Below are positions 42,671 to 51,497 of a stretch of DNA of 64,000 bases, one piece after another. The notes beneath the pieces are model-generated. The model was not told where the DNA came from. It saw only the letters and a list, made by a program, of their open reading frames with translations, and did not search any database. A program made the position numbers and the translations under genes. The stretch's first letter is position 1. Each line of letters opens with the position of its first letter. The DNA comes from Thermobrachium celere DSM 8682 (GTDB lineage Bacteria > Bacillota > Clostridia > Clostridiales > Caloramatoraceae): positions 1,633,964 to 1,697,963 of the forward strand of contig NZ_HF952018.1 in assembly GCF_000430995.1 (NCBI RefSeq), given 5' to 3'.

Positions 42671-42767
42671 ATTATCACCCCTAAAATATTGCTTATAAGA
42701 ATTATACATAATTTTATAAATTTTAGCTAATCATATTTTTAAAGTAAAAAATAAGAGGTGTTAAAAT

Positions 42768-44228
42768 ATGGAACCTCTAAGCAAAAATATATATCAAAAC
42801 ATAAATAAAATAATTTCACATCTCCCAAATAGTGCTACACTCATAAAACGCGAAATTTTAATAAACAAAAAAACTAAATGCTTCATCATCTATGTATCAA
42901 ATCTTTGCAATCGTAAATCAATTGAAATGCACATAATTCATCCGCTCCTGTACAATCTAAACGAGGACATAGAAAATATAGAAAACGCAGCAGAATATAT
43001 AGCACAAAACTATATATCAATAAGCGAGGCCCAAATAATTAAATCCTTTGATAACATTGCAGTTGAACTCCTACGTGGTAAATGCTTGATACTTATCGAC
43101 AAAATAAATACAGCTATACTTTGTGACACATCTGATATACCTCATAGACAAATTCAAGAATCTAATGTGGAAAAAACTATAAGAGGTGGACGTGAATCCT
43201 TTGTTGAAAATATTGAAATAAATCTTGCCTTGATACAAAACAAAGTAAAATCTAACAAATTAAGAATTGAAAGAATGTTGCTTGGAAATGAAAACAAAAC
43301 TGATGCAGCTATAGTATATATGGACGGAATAATAGACCCAATAGTTTTAGATGCCATTAAATTTAAAATGAATAGGATTAAAAACCTCCCATATATTTTA
43401 TGTACTGGATATATAGAACAGCTAATAGAAGACTTCCCCTATGGTTTCTTTCCACAACTTAAAAATACAGAAAAACCAGACAAGGTTGTATCTGATTTAT
43501 TTCAAGGTAAAGCTGCAATATTAATATCAGGTGCACCATATGCCCTAATTGCACCTGCTGTGTTTATAGAGTTCTTTCAAGGATTTGAGGATTATTCCCA
43601 AAGGCTTTTAACATCGGTTTTTGTTAGACTTACAAGGGTTTTGTCAGCTCTACTTGTGCTTTTAGCAACACCTATATATCTAACTGTACTCTCCTATAGC
43701 TCTGGATTAGTACCAATAAAACTAATTAAAGTAATATATAACTCAAGGCTTGGAATACCACTGCAGCCCTTCTTAGAAATTTTGACGATGGAGATTGCTG
43801 TTGAGCTTTTACGCGAAGGTGGATTAAGACTACCATCACCAATTGGTCAAACACTTGGTATTGTTGGTGGTATAGTAATTGGAGAAGCTGCTACAAAGGC
43901 TGGACTAGTTAGCCCTACAACTTTAGTTGTGGTATCTACAACAGTTATTGCATCCTTTTTAATCCCTAATTACGAAATGGCTCTTTCAATTAGATTCTTA
44001 AGATTTCCTATGTTAATATTAGCAGAACTTTTTGGTTTTTTAGGCGTTATATTGGGGTTTTATCTTATTGTGATAATATTAATAAATATGAATTCCTTTG
44101 GCATACCATATTTTTCACCCTTTGCACCCCTTAATCCTTCAGATTTAAAGGACACAATAGTTAGATTATCATTAAAAGAAATATTAAGAAAACCTAAAAG
44201 CCTTAAAATGAAGAAGGGAAAGATATGA
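42768..44228 (+). CDS. gerKA: GerA-family spore germination receptor subunit A
   Basis: The 486-residue protein has a soluble N-terminal half and about five to six membrane helices in the C-terminal part. Family landmarks are RGGRESFVENIEINLALIQNKVKSNKLRIERMLLGNENKTDAAIVYMDGI and RLPSPIGQTLGIVGGIVIGEAATKAGLVSPTTLVVVSTTVIASF. It is the A subunit of a germinant receptor in the spore inner membrane. It is first in an A-B-C operon and overlaps the next gene by four bases. The particular subfamily (gerK) and germinant are not certain. Confidence 0.93.
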   Translation: MEPLSKNIYQNINKIISHLPNSATLIKREILINKKTKCFIIYVSNLCNRKSIEMHIIHPLLYNLNEDIENIENAAEYIAQNYISISEAQIIKSFDNIAVELLRGKCLILIDKINTAILCDTSDIPHRQIQESNVEKTIRGGRESFVENIEINLALIQNKVKSNKLRIERMLLGNENKTDAAIVYMDGIIDPIVLDAIKFKMNRIKNLPYILCTGYIEQLIEDFPYGFFPQLKNTEKPDKVVSDLFQGKAAILISGAPYALIAPAVFIEFFQGFEDYSQRLLTSVFVRLTRVLSALLVLLATPIYLTVLSYSSGLVPIKLIKVIYNSRLGIPLQPFLEILTMEIAVELLREGGLRLPSPIGQTLGIVGGIVIGEAATKAGLVSPTTLVVVSTTVIASFLIPNYEMALSIRFLRFPMLILAELFGFLGVILGFYLIVIILINMNSFGIPYFSPFAPLNPSDLKDTIVRLSLKEILRKPKSLKMKKGKI

Positions 44229-45295
44229 GTAAAGTAATAGAAAACAAAATAACTCAAAGGCAATATATATTTATTCTAGTAAGTGCAGTCGTTGGAATAG
44301 GCATACTGTCTGCTCCAAACTCCATCTGTCAAATTGCTGAACAGAGTGGCTGGATATCCATGATAATAGGTGGTATCTATCCCTTAATTATTTGCTACTG
44401 CTCATACCTAAATTATAAACACTTTAATAATACACACTTTTACCAGTTAAACGAAAGGTTATATGGAAAATTTATAGCTAAAATTATATTCCTTTTTTTT
44501 CTAATCACAATGATAATATATGAAGCCTCTGTTTTAGCAGGTTTTTATAACATTCTTAGCAAAGAAATAGCCTTTTTTCTTTCACCTTATGCTGTTTTAA
44601 TTCTTGTTTCTTTGGTAATTATATATACTGCTAGCTTTGGGCTTCAATCTATAGGGAGGTTATCAGAAATTGTATTTTACTTTTCATCGATTTTATTCCT
44701 TTTTCCTCTTGCTATAATTGGTAAAGGCAGTTTCTTAAATATAAAGCCCATAATCTCTTCAGTTGAAAATATTTTAAACTCTGTGCCCTCTTCATTTTAC
44801 TCATATGCAGGAATAGAGATATCCTTCTTCATAATGCCCTATGTTGTGAACAAAAAGAACTTTAAAAAAGCGGGATTTGTATCGACTGCAATTATAGTAT
44901 TTATATATACCTTCTTAACATTTATCTGTATATACTATCTTGGATATGAACTTACAACTAAAATATATTATCCTGTATTTTTTATTATGGAGACCATAGA
45001 AGTCAGCATAATATCTGATTTCAAGGTAGTTTTTATATTCCTATGGAGTGGTATGATATTAAAAATAATGGCCTGTGATCATTATGTTGTTTCCTATACA
45101 TTTTCAAGACTTACAAGAATTCCATATAAGAAGAGCTGCATAATTACATGGCCATTTATACTAATGTTTGCAATTTTTATGATACCAGAACATGGTAGAA
45201 ATGTATTTCTAGGCAAATCTGTACCTATTATTGTATTTACTATCCTGACCTACTCCATCATTACTGCAATAATGGTAAAAATAAAAGGTAGGTAG
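44225..45295 (+). CDS. gerKB: GerA-family spore germination receptor subunit B (endospore permease)
   Basis: The 356-residue protein has ten or so membrane helices and belongs to the amino acid permease-like GerB family: ITQRQYIFILVSAVVGIGILSAPNSICQIAEQSGWISMIIGG near the start. It is thought to bind the germinant. It overlaps gerKA by four bases, and its TAG stop is next to the gerKC start. Confidence 0.92.
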   Translation: MSKVIENKITQRQYIFILVSAVVGIGILSAPNSICQIAEQSGWISMIIGGIYPLIICYCSYLNYKHFNNTHFYQLNERLYGKFIAKIIFLFFLITMIIYEASVLAGFYNILSKEIAFFLSPYAVLILVSLVIIYTASFGLQSIGRLSEIVFYFSSILFLFPLAIIGKGSFLNIKPIISSVENILNSVPSSFYSYAGIEISFFIMPYVVNKKNFKKAGFVSTAIIVFIYTFLTFICIYYLGYELTTKIYYPVFFIMETIEVSIISDFKVVFIFLWSGMILKIMACDHYVVSYTFSRLTRIPYKKSCIITWPFILMFAIFMIPEHGRNVFLGKSVPIIVFTILTYSIITAIMVKIKGR

Positions 45296-45300
45296 TGTAT

Positions 45301-46395
45301 ATGAAGAAAAAACTGCTTATAATATTTAACATATTAATACTGTTATTTTCCAGCTGCTACGGAATGGAGCCAATTGAAAACATATCTATAATGATTGGAA
45401 TAGGCTATGACATTGATAAGGAAAAAAGTAAAAAAATAAGTGATCCAATTGAAATGTTCGTATTTAAGGGTGACGGAGAAATTGAACGTCATATATCTAG
45501 TGGTGTAGCAGAAACCATTTATAATACAGTTAATGATAGACAAACAATAATGAGCAAAAAATTCGTAGTAGGTACAGAAAAATTATATTTAATAAGCGAA
45601 GAAAGGGCAAAATATGGTATAGAGGATTTACTTGAAGTACTAATAAGAGATGAAAATAGAAATGAACTTGCCTACGTTGCAATAACTGAAGGAAGAACAG
45701 AGCACTTTTTTAAGATGACACCTATAGACAACACAAGTATGTCTGAAGCAATAGCAGGAATACTCAAGTTTTGTTATCTTGCAAACTTCTTCCCAAGGGA
45801 GGTAAATATAAAGGAACTTCTTTTTATGTACAATCAAAGCGGAAGAAGAATTATACTTCCTTATATTATCGATGATAATGGAAAACCAAAGGTAACTGCA
45901 ATTTGCGTATTTGAGGGCAGTAAATTAAAACATAAAATCCCATTAGAAGAGGCCTTCTATATAAATATGCTAAGGAGTAGAAAAAGTGAAGGTTATATAA
46001 GCGTTCTAGAGGATAACAACCCTAAAAAATGCTATACAATTAAGGCTAAAAATTTTGTAAATGTTTCTGTAGAATACAAAGACACACTAATTTATAATAT
46101 TGATTTAACCCTTAAGGGAGTTTTAAAGGCAGACTCAATAAATAATAAACCCCTAACCGATAAAGATGCAAAAAAGATAGAAAAAGCCTTTGAAGAAAAT
46201 ATTAGTAAAGAGATTGAGAAAACAATAGAAAAAGTTCAAAATAACTATAAGATAGATTGTTTTGATATAACTAAATACGCTGCTGCAAAGTTTGGAAAAC
46301 ATAGCCCTCTATTAAGTGATGAAGAATTTCAAAAGGCTAAAATAAACGTTAAGGTGAAGGTTATACTAGTTGATTTAGGAAGAAGTATAAAGTAA
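45301..46395 (+). CDS. gerKC: Ger(x)C-family germination lipoprotein subunit C
   Basis: The 364-residue lipoprotein has a signal with Cys at about residue 19 (LLFSSCYGME) and the GerC domain, including EPIENISIMIGIGYDIDKE. It is anchored on the outside of the spore inner membrane. I prefer ATG 45301 over a GTG at 45295, as AAAGGTAGG is then at normal distance. It ends inside the tail of the convergent tupC gene; the two coding regions overlap by 21 bp, with no room for a separate terminator. Confidence 0.91.
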   Translation: MKKKLLIIFNILILLFSSCYGMEPIENISIMIGIGYDIDKEKSKKISDPIEMFVFKGDGEIERHISSGVAETIYNTVNDRQTIMSKKFVVGTEKLYLISEERAKYGIEDLLEVLIRDENRNELAYVAITEGRTEHFFKMTPIDNTSMSEAIAGILKFCYLANFFPREVNIKELLFMYNQSGRRIILPYIIDDNGKPKVTAICVFEGSKLKHKIPLEEAFYINMLRSRKSEGYISVLEDNNPKKCYTIKAKNFVNVSVEYKDTLIYNIDLTLKGVLKADSINNKPLTDKDAKKIEKAFEENISKEIEKTIEKVQNNYKIDCFDITKYAAAKFGKHSPLLSDEEFQKAKINVKVKVILVDLGRSIK

Positions 46396-47049
46396 ATATT
46401 CATTTATTATATTGCTCTCTTTTGTGCTCTCTTTGTCAATTTCCTCTACAATCCTCCCCTTGTTAATGAATATTATTTTATCGCATATTCTCAAAGCTTG
46501 ATAGATGTTGTGGGTTACAACCACAATGCATCTATCATTTTTTTTGCTATTTAATATAGCCTTTTCTATAATCCTTGTATTAATCGGATCAATACTAGCA
46601 GTTGGTTCATCTAATAGTATAAGCCCCTTATCCTGTGATAAAACCCTTGCTACTGCTACCCTCTGCATCTCCCCACCAGATAGATTTGTTGCATTTCTTT
46701 TTAGCAAGTCCTTTAACTCTAAAATTTCAACAATATTATTGAAGTTATCTAAATCTGCCTTAGCCCACTTTACACTCATTTTAATGTTGTCTTCTACAGA
46801 ACAGTTAAAAATATACGGTTTTTGAGAAAGCACTGAAATTTTAGTATAGGGATTTTCTTCTTCAATATTGAATTTAATGCTCCCATCTATATCCTTTATT
46901 TTACCACTTAATATCTTTAAAAAAGTACTCTTACCAGAACCATTTGGTCCTAATATACCATATATATTCCCATCCTTTAAATTTAAACCTTCTATCTCAA
47001 GGTCAAATCCACCTGTTTTATATCTTAAATTATTAATATATACCTCCAT
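46375..47049 (-). CDS. tupC: tungstate ABC transporter ATP-binding protein
   Basis: The 224-residue ATPase has Walker A GPNGSGKSTFLKIL, signature NLSGGEMQRVAVARVL and Walker B GLILLDEPTASIDP. It is the third gene of a tupABC operon. Size and order match the TupC class, which imports tungstate with very high affinity for tungsten enzymes. There is one base pair between its ATG and the end of tupB. It converges on gerKC with overlapping ends. Confidence 0.88.
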   Translation of the reverse strand: MEVYINNLRYKTGGFDLEIEGLNLKDGNIYGILGPNGSGKSTFLKILSGKIKDIDGSIKFNIEEENPYTKISVLSQKPYIFNCSVEDNIKMSVKWAKADLDNFNNIVEILELKDLLKRNATNLSGGEMQRVAVARVLSQDKGLILLDEPTASIDPINTRIIEKAILNSKKNDRCIVVVTHNIYQALRICDKIIFINKGRIVEEIDKESTKESNIINEYLLYTSS

Positions 47050-47051
47050 AA

Positions 47052-47741
47052 TTAACTCTCCCTATTAAGCTTTGATATTATTAAATTAACCATAAAAGAG
47101 ACAATCAATAAAATAATTCCTATTGCAATTGCTCTATCAAAATTACCCATGCTCGTTTGAAGCACAATATAAGTTGTCATAACTCTTGTTTTATGTTCAA
47201 TATTGCCTCCAACAAGCATAACTGCACCAACCTCAGATATTGCTCTTGAAAAGCCTAAAAATACTGTAGATAATATATTTTGCCTTAATTCTTTAAATAT
47301 CAATATATATCTACTTTTTCTATCTGCATTTAGATTATATAATTCATCTAAAATATAACTTCCCTTTGTATTGATTATATTTATTGCTGTACCAGTTATT
47401 ATTGGAACTATTATAATAACCTGTGCTACTATCATTGCTTTTGGAGTAAACAATATCCCAATATAACCTAATGGACCATTTCTAGAAAATAAAATATATA
47501 CTATAAGCCCTGCTACAACTGGAGGAATAGACATTAGTGTATTAATTATACTTATTAATCTTTTTTTAAATTTAAAATCCTCTATTGTTATAAGCAAAGC
47601 TAAAAAAATACCTATTAAACTTGAAATTGCTGTAGACATAAAAGAAACATAAAGAGATAATAGAACTATCTCTATTATGTTTCTATCGAAAGAAATAATA
47701 AGCTTTAATGCTCCTATAATTCCCTGATAAATATCCTTCAA
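47052..47741 (-). CDS. tupB: tungstate ABC transporter permease
   Basis: The 229-residue permease has about five or six helices. The cytoplasmic coupling loop, LDELYNLNADRKSRYILIFKELRQNILSTVFLGFSRAISEVGAVMLVGGNIEHKTRVMTTYI, is the TupB form of the EAA region. GAVMLVGGN and the following arginines are typical of tungstate and molybdate permeases. It lies between tupA and tupC. Confidence 0.89.
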   Translation of the reverse strand: MKDIYQGIIGALKLIISFDRNIIEIVLLSLYVSFMSTAISSLIGIFLALLITIEDFKFKKRLISIINTLMSIPPVVAGLIVYILFSRNGPLGYIGILFTPKAMIVAQVIIIVPIITGTAINIINTKGSYILDELYNLNADRKSRYILIFKELRQNILSTVFLGFSRAISEVGAVMLVGGNIEHKTRVMTTYIVLQTSMGNFDRAIAIGIILLIVSFMVNLIISKLNRES

Positions 47742-47757
47742 TTAAAAACAACTCCTT

Positions 47758-48576
47758 TTACCTTTTGGCATTAGGTATGAATAGACTTTCACCAAATTTG
47801 TCTTTTCCAAATTCTCCTATTAATCTTTGAGTTTTATCTGATAAAATCCAATTAATAAAATCCTCTGCTCCCTTTTTGTTTATTTTGCTATTTTTATTTG
47901 GGTTGACTGCTACAACGCCATATTGATTTTTTAAATCTTTGCTTCCCTCAACTAATATTACTAAATCTAGTTTATCCTTCATAGTAAGATATGTTGCTCT
48001 ATCTGAAATAGTATAAGCTCTTTTTTCACTAGCCATTAAAAGGGTTTCTGCCATACCTCTTCCAACCTTTATATACCAATCACCCTCGGGCTTAATGTTT
48101 GCTCTGTTCCATAATTTCATTTCAAACTTATATGTTCCAGATTCATCTGCTCTCGAAACAAATTCGGCTTTAGATTTATATATCCTTTCTAGTGCCTGCG
48201 AAGCTAAAGATAAACCCTTTACGTGTGCCTTATCTTCACTTGGACCTAAAAGTACAAAATCATTATACATCACATCAAAGCGGTAAGTTCCATGGCCATC
48301 CTTAACAAACCTTTCTTCATCCTCTTTAGAATGAACTAAAAGAACATCTGCATTGCCATCCATTCCAAGCCTTAATGCTTGTCCTGTACCAACAGCAATG
48401 ACACTTACTTTATACCCATATTCCTTCTCAAACTCTGGCAATATGTAATCTAAAAGCCCAGAATCACGAGTACTAGTTGTTGTAGCTAATATTAGTTCAT
48501 TATTAGCTTTTTTAGTACAAGATGTATTTAATAACAATATTAAAGTTAATAAAACTACTAAAAACATTCTTTTCAC
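47758..48576 (-). CDS. tupA: tungstate-binding lipoprotein
   Basis: The 272-residue protein has a lipoprotein signal with Cys at about residue 20 (LLLNTSCTKK). The mature start LILATTTSTRDSGLLDYILPEF is the oxyanion-binding TTTS motif of TupA, followed by VGTGQALRLGMDGNADVLLVHSK. The start is GTG 48576, behind AAAGGAG. A structured leader of about 100 nt precedes it and can mask this ribosome site. The next gene upstream, yjbQ, is unrelated. Confidence 0.93.
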   Translation of the reverse strand: MKRMFLVVLLTLILLLNTSCTKKANNELILATTTSTRDSGLLDYILPEFEKEYGYKVSVIAVGTGQALRLGMDGNADVLLVHSKEDEERFVKDGHGTYRFDVMYNDFVLLGPSEDKAHVKGLSLASQALERIYKSKAEFVSRADESGTYKFEMKLWNRANIKPEGDWYIKVGRGMAETLLMASEKRAYTISDRATYLTMKDKLDLVILVEGSKDLKNQYGVVAVNPNKNSKINKKGAEDFINWILSDKTQRLIGEFGKDKFGESLFIPNAKR

Positions 48577-48580
48577 AAGA

Positions 48581-48678
48581 TCAGCTCCTTTCCTAAATGG
48601 GAGGTATATTTGTTTCCAAATATACCCTATCGGCTGTACTCCTTAGCATAAGCCTTAGGATATACAGCTCGAAGCTGA
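48581..48678 (-). ncRNA. structured tupA leader, candidate riboswitch
   Basis: The RNA starts close to its own P1 strand UCAGCUUC (48678-48671), which can pair over eight bases with GGAGCUGA (48588-48581), the tupA ribosome site. Between them lie P2, GCUGUA with UACAGC enclosing a partly paired arm, and P3, a perfect 10-bp stem GGUAUAUUUG with a GAAA loop. Closing P1 would hide the ribosome site. I thought of the Moco/Tuco class because of the tungstate genes but cannot confirm its consensus here. Confidence 0.6.
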
Positions 48679-48682
48679 ACTA

Positions 48683-48711
48683 ATTATATCACTCTCCAAT
48701 TATTTTAACAA
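48683..48711 (-). promoter_or_regulatory. promoter of the tupA leader, inside the 3' end of yjbQ
   Basis: On the minus strand TTGTTA (48711-48706) and TATAAT (48688-48683) are 17 bp apart. Transcription would start near 48677, right at the first strand of the leader's closing stem. Confidence 0.7.
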
Positions 48712-49105
48712 GAACACGCTTCTTTCTCATTCCATCAAATTCACCATAGAAAATTTGCTCCCATGGTCCTAAATCTAACTTACCGTTTGTGATGGCTACC
48801 ACAACTTCTCTTCCCATAATTGTTCTTTTAAGATGAGCATCTGCGTTATCTTCAAATCCATTATGCTTGTATTGGCTATATGGCTTCTCTGGTGCTAACT
48901 TTTCTAGCCAAACTTCAAAATCATGGTGTAGACCGGACTCATCATCATTTATGAACACACTTGCAGTTATATGCATAGCATTACAAAGCAGTAGCCCTTC
49001 TTTAATACCACTTTCTCTAACGCATTGCTCTAATGTCTGTGTAATATTTACAAATCCCCTTCTCTTTGGTATTTCAAACCACAACTCTTTTCTATAGCTT
49101 TTCAT
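48689..49105 (-). CDS. YjbQ family protein (UPF0047)
   Basis: The 138-residue protein is a member of the widespread YjbQ/UPF0047 family: [52 protein letters not shown] and [35 protein letters not shown]. The conserved His and Asp suggest a metal site. Some members have a weak thiamin phosphate synthase activity; the true role is not settled. GGAGGG is upstream. The promoter of the tupA leader is within its last codons. Confidence 0.92.
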   Translation of the reverse strand: MKSYRKELWFEIPKRRGFVNITQTLEQCVRESGIKEGLLLCNAMHITASVFINDDESGLHHDFEVWLEKLAPEKPYSQYKHNGFEDNADAHLKRTIMGREVVVAITNGKLDLGPWEQIFYGEFDGMRKKRVLVKIIGE

Positions 49106-49203
49106 TTTATCCCTCCTATTAAAACATAAAAAGTTTGTTTTTATATATTATACCAAAAGTTAATTATTATGGTATTATTATTAAACTACTTACAGACTAT
49201 TTT

Positions 49204-49252
49204 AAAAGCTCCATGTAAGGATTTTAATACTTAAAAATCCTTGCATGGAGCT
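49204..49252 (-). terminator. terminator after the GH13 gene
   Basis: On the minus strand AGCTCCATGCAAGGATTTTTAA pairs with TTAAAATCCTTACATGGAGCT, with one mismatch, followed by TTTTAAAATAG. The stem is about 20 bp. Confidence 0.75.
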
Positions 49253-49274
49253 ATATTTAGTAGAACCCTTTTTA

Positions 49275-51314
49275 TTACTTAACAACAAAAATTGCAACTT
49301 CTCCATATTTTAATACAATATCTTCTTCTGTATTATTTACAAATTTAAAATCTCTGTATATTGAATTTATAGAAGCAATATCTAAACCTAAAGCCTCTTC
49401 TAACTCTTTCTTATTAACTTTAATTGAATCTTCAAAATCCATATTACCAAGTACAAGTAATATTCCTTCTCGTACCTTATATGCAACAGATAATATATTA
49501 TCATATGGTAATTTACATTTTACATAGTTTGATGAATCTGTTATATAATTTATATATTCTGCCCTTAATTTTGAAACATCCTCTAAAATACGCATTACTT
49601 CTGTATTTTCAGCATTTTCCCAATGAAGTGCATATCTATCAAAGAAGGCTAATTTTCCATATAGTGGGTCATTCTTATCTAATAGGTATCTATTCTCTTC
49701 CTTTGCATCTAATCCTAAGTTCATAGGCTGTTTTTCTAGTATTTCAAAACCTGATGTTATAAATGGAACTCCATTTGGTAAAAATGCATTCATTACTGCA
49801 ACAAACTTTGAGAACTTCTTTCCTCCAAGTCTTGATGCTGCTCTTGGAGTATCTGGAGTTTCTGCAGCTGCAAAAATAGGTGCCTTTAAATTCTCCATTT
49901 CTTCTAAAAGCTTATTAAAATCTCCCTTATAAAATCTTGGTTCAGCAGCCCATGCTGTTCCTATAATCATATTGTATCCTGCTTCTCTTGCAGAAACATC
50001 TCCTTTATTATCTAAAACTTCAGCAATAAAGCAGAAGTCCTCATCAAATTCTCTTGGGTTTTTAAGAATCATTTCTTCAAGTTCCTTTGGAAGAGCGTGT
50101 CCCATATCAATACGTGCACCATCTATACCATATTTTCTTTGATAGCTTGGTATGATATCAGCTATTCTCTCCCAAAGTTCAGTATTCTTTTGTTTTCCTT
50201 TAAATAAATTTGACTTTATTATGTCAAATAATATATATGGAGGTTGATCTTCATCAACATATTTTGAAGATTCCTCTGGATTATCAAGGTATAGCCTTAA
50301 AAATGTTACATCTGTCCAAGGTGGTTGTGGATCGTTAATACAGTCTGAAAAAGCTGGAGCAGTAGTTATTCCATACTCTTCTTGAATTAGTTCAAAAAAG
50401 TCTAAACTGCTGTCCTTTAAACATTTCTCCTTAATGCTATTCCATTTTTCAGGATCAATTACATTTGGTGCACTACAGAACTTTTTAATGTGCTTTTTAA
50501 CATTTTCACTTACATATACCTTTGGTAGATTTTCTATTGAAGGCTTATCTCCAGCATTAATTCCTTCTACATATGGTGGAGCATATGTATCTAATTCATC
50601 AATTTTTACCCAATAAAACCATTCAGGATGTTCAAAGATTAAATCACTATCCCTTGCAGATGTCCTTGGTATTATGTCTATCATTATTCTTATACCAAGT
50701 ATGTGACAAGCTTCAACTAATGCTTTAAATTCTTCATCTATTGTAATATCATCTCCTAACATTGGATCCTTTAAGGTAGGATCTAGTTCAAAAAAGTTTT
50801 TAACAGCATATGGAGAACCCATCTCTCCCTTTTTATATCTCATACTGTTTTTTGAAATAGGAAGTAGGTATATTGCATCTATTCCCATTCTTTTTAAGTG
50901 AGGAAGAAGGGCTATTGTCTTTAAGAATGTTCCTGTATCCTTTAGACCATACTTATTATTTAATTCTAACTCTCCACTTGCGTCATGGTCATAAGCACTT
51001 GTTGTTCTTATTTGCATACCATATACATTTGCCCTTTTTATCCAGTCTCCACCAATGTATCCCTTCCATCTTCTAGTTGGAACTAATTTAGATAGAGGTT
51101 TGCTATAATCCTTGTCCTTATCATAATGAGGTATTATTGTCTTTTTTATACACTCACTGTAGAATTCATATGGATTGACTGTAATAATTCCTTCTGTCTC
51201 ATTTAATCCCTTATAACCAAATGAATTCCAAATTGCAGGTACCCTAAACTCAATGTTTTTTCCTTTTTCAATATTTTCTTCAAGCCTATTTAATATTTTC
51301 AATAAACTACTCAT
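49275..51314 (-). CDS. alpha-amylase family (GH13) enzyme, possibly a maltosyl- or glucanotransferase
   Basis: The 679-residue protein is cytoplasmic (no signal). The GH13 barrel regions are seen: MGIDAIYLLPIS, RIMIDIIPRTSARDSD, DGARIDMGHALPKELE with the nucleophile Asp, and DFCFIAEVLDNKG with the acid/base Glu. The last region reads AAAETPDTPRAASRLG, where normal amylases have NHD, which recalls maltosyltransferase/GlgE-like enzymes. I would not fix the reaction. A LacI-type operator at the promoter suggests control by a sugar signal. GGAGGC precedes the ATG. Confidence 0.82.
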   Translation of the reverse strand: MSSLLKILNRLEENIEKGKNIEFRVPAIWNSFGYKGLNETEGIITVNPYEFYSECIKKTIIPHYDKDKDYSKPLSKLVPTRRWKGYIGGDWIKRANVYGMQIRTTSAYDHDASGELELNNKYGLKDTGTFLKTIALLPHLKRMGIDAIYLLPISKNSMRYKKGEMGSPYAVKNFFELDPTLKDPMLGDDITIDEEFKALVEACHILGIRIMIDIIPRTSARDSDLIFEHPEWFYWVKIDELDTYAPPYVEGINAGDKPSIENLPKVYVSENVKKHIKKFCSAPNVIDPEKWNSIKEKCLKDSSLDFFELIQEEYGITTAPAFSDCINDPQPPWTDVTFLRLYLDNPEESSKYVDEDQPPYILFDIIKSNLFKGKQKNTELWERIADIIPSYQRKYGIDGARIDMGHALPKELEEMILKNPREFDEDFCFIAEVLDNKGDVSAREAGYNMIIGTAWAAEPRFYKGDFNKLLEEMENLKAPIFAAAETPDTPRAASRLGGKKFSKFVAVMNAFLPNGVPFITSGFEILEKQPMNLGLDAKEENRYLLDKNDPLYGKLAFFDRYALHWENAENTEVMRILEDVSKLRAEYINYITDSSNYVKCKLPYDNILSVAYKVREGILLVLGNMDFEDSIKVNKKELEEALGLDIASINSIYRDFKFVNNTEEDIVLKYGEVAIFVVK

Positions 51315-51329
51315 AATATGCCTCCTTAT

Positions 51330-51347
51330 TGTACAAACGATTGCACA
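51330..51347 (-). promoter_or_regulatory. LacI/MalR-type operator at the GH13 gene
   Basis: On the minus strand TGTGCAATCGTTTGTACA is a near-perfect palindrome centred on CG, like operators of LacI-family sugar regulators (GCAAnCGnTTGC). It overlaps the expected transcription start, a place where a repressor blocks elongation. Confidence 0.6.
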
Positions 51348-51352
51348 TACCT

Positions 51353-51381
51353 ATTATAAAACATTTTTTTCAATAAAACAA
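51353..51381 (-). promoter_or_regulatory. promoter of the GH13 gene
   Basis: On the minus strand TTGTTT (51381-51376) and TATAAT (51358-51353) are 17 bp apart. The start would be near 51346, within the LacI-type operator. Confidence 0.68.
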
Positions 51382-51497
51382 TATATCAAAACATTTTTAT
51401 ACATAATACATAAAAAGTTTACTATTTATACCGATTTTTTTATACCAATATGAATAAAAACATGTTATAATATACATGGGAGAAAAGGGGGTATAAT

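Noticed and set aside
48581-48678. A firm Moco/Tuco riboswitch label for the tupA leader
   Set aside because: The gene context fits, but I could not confirm the family's conserved bases by eye.
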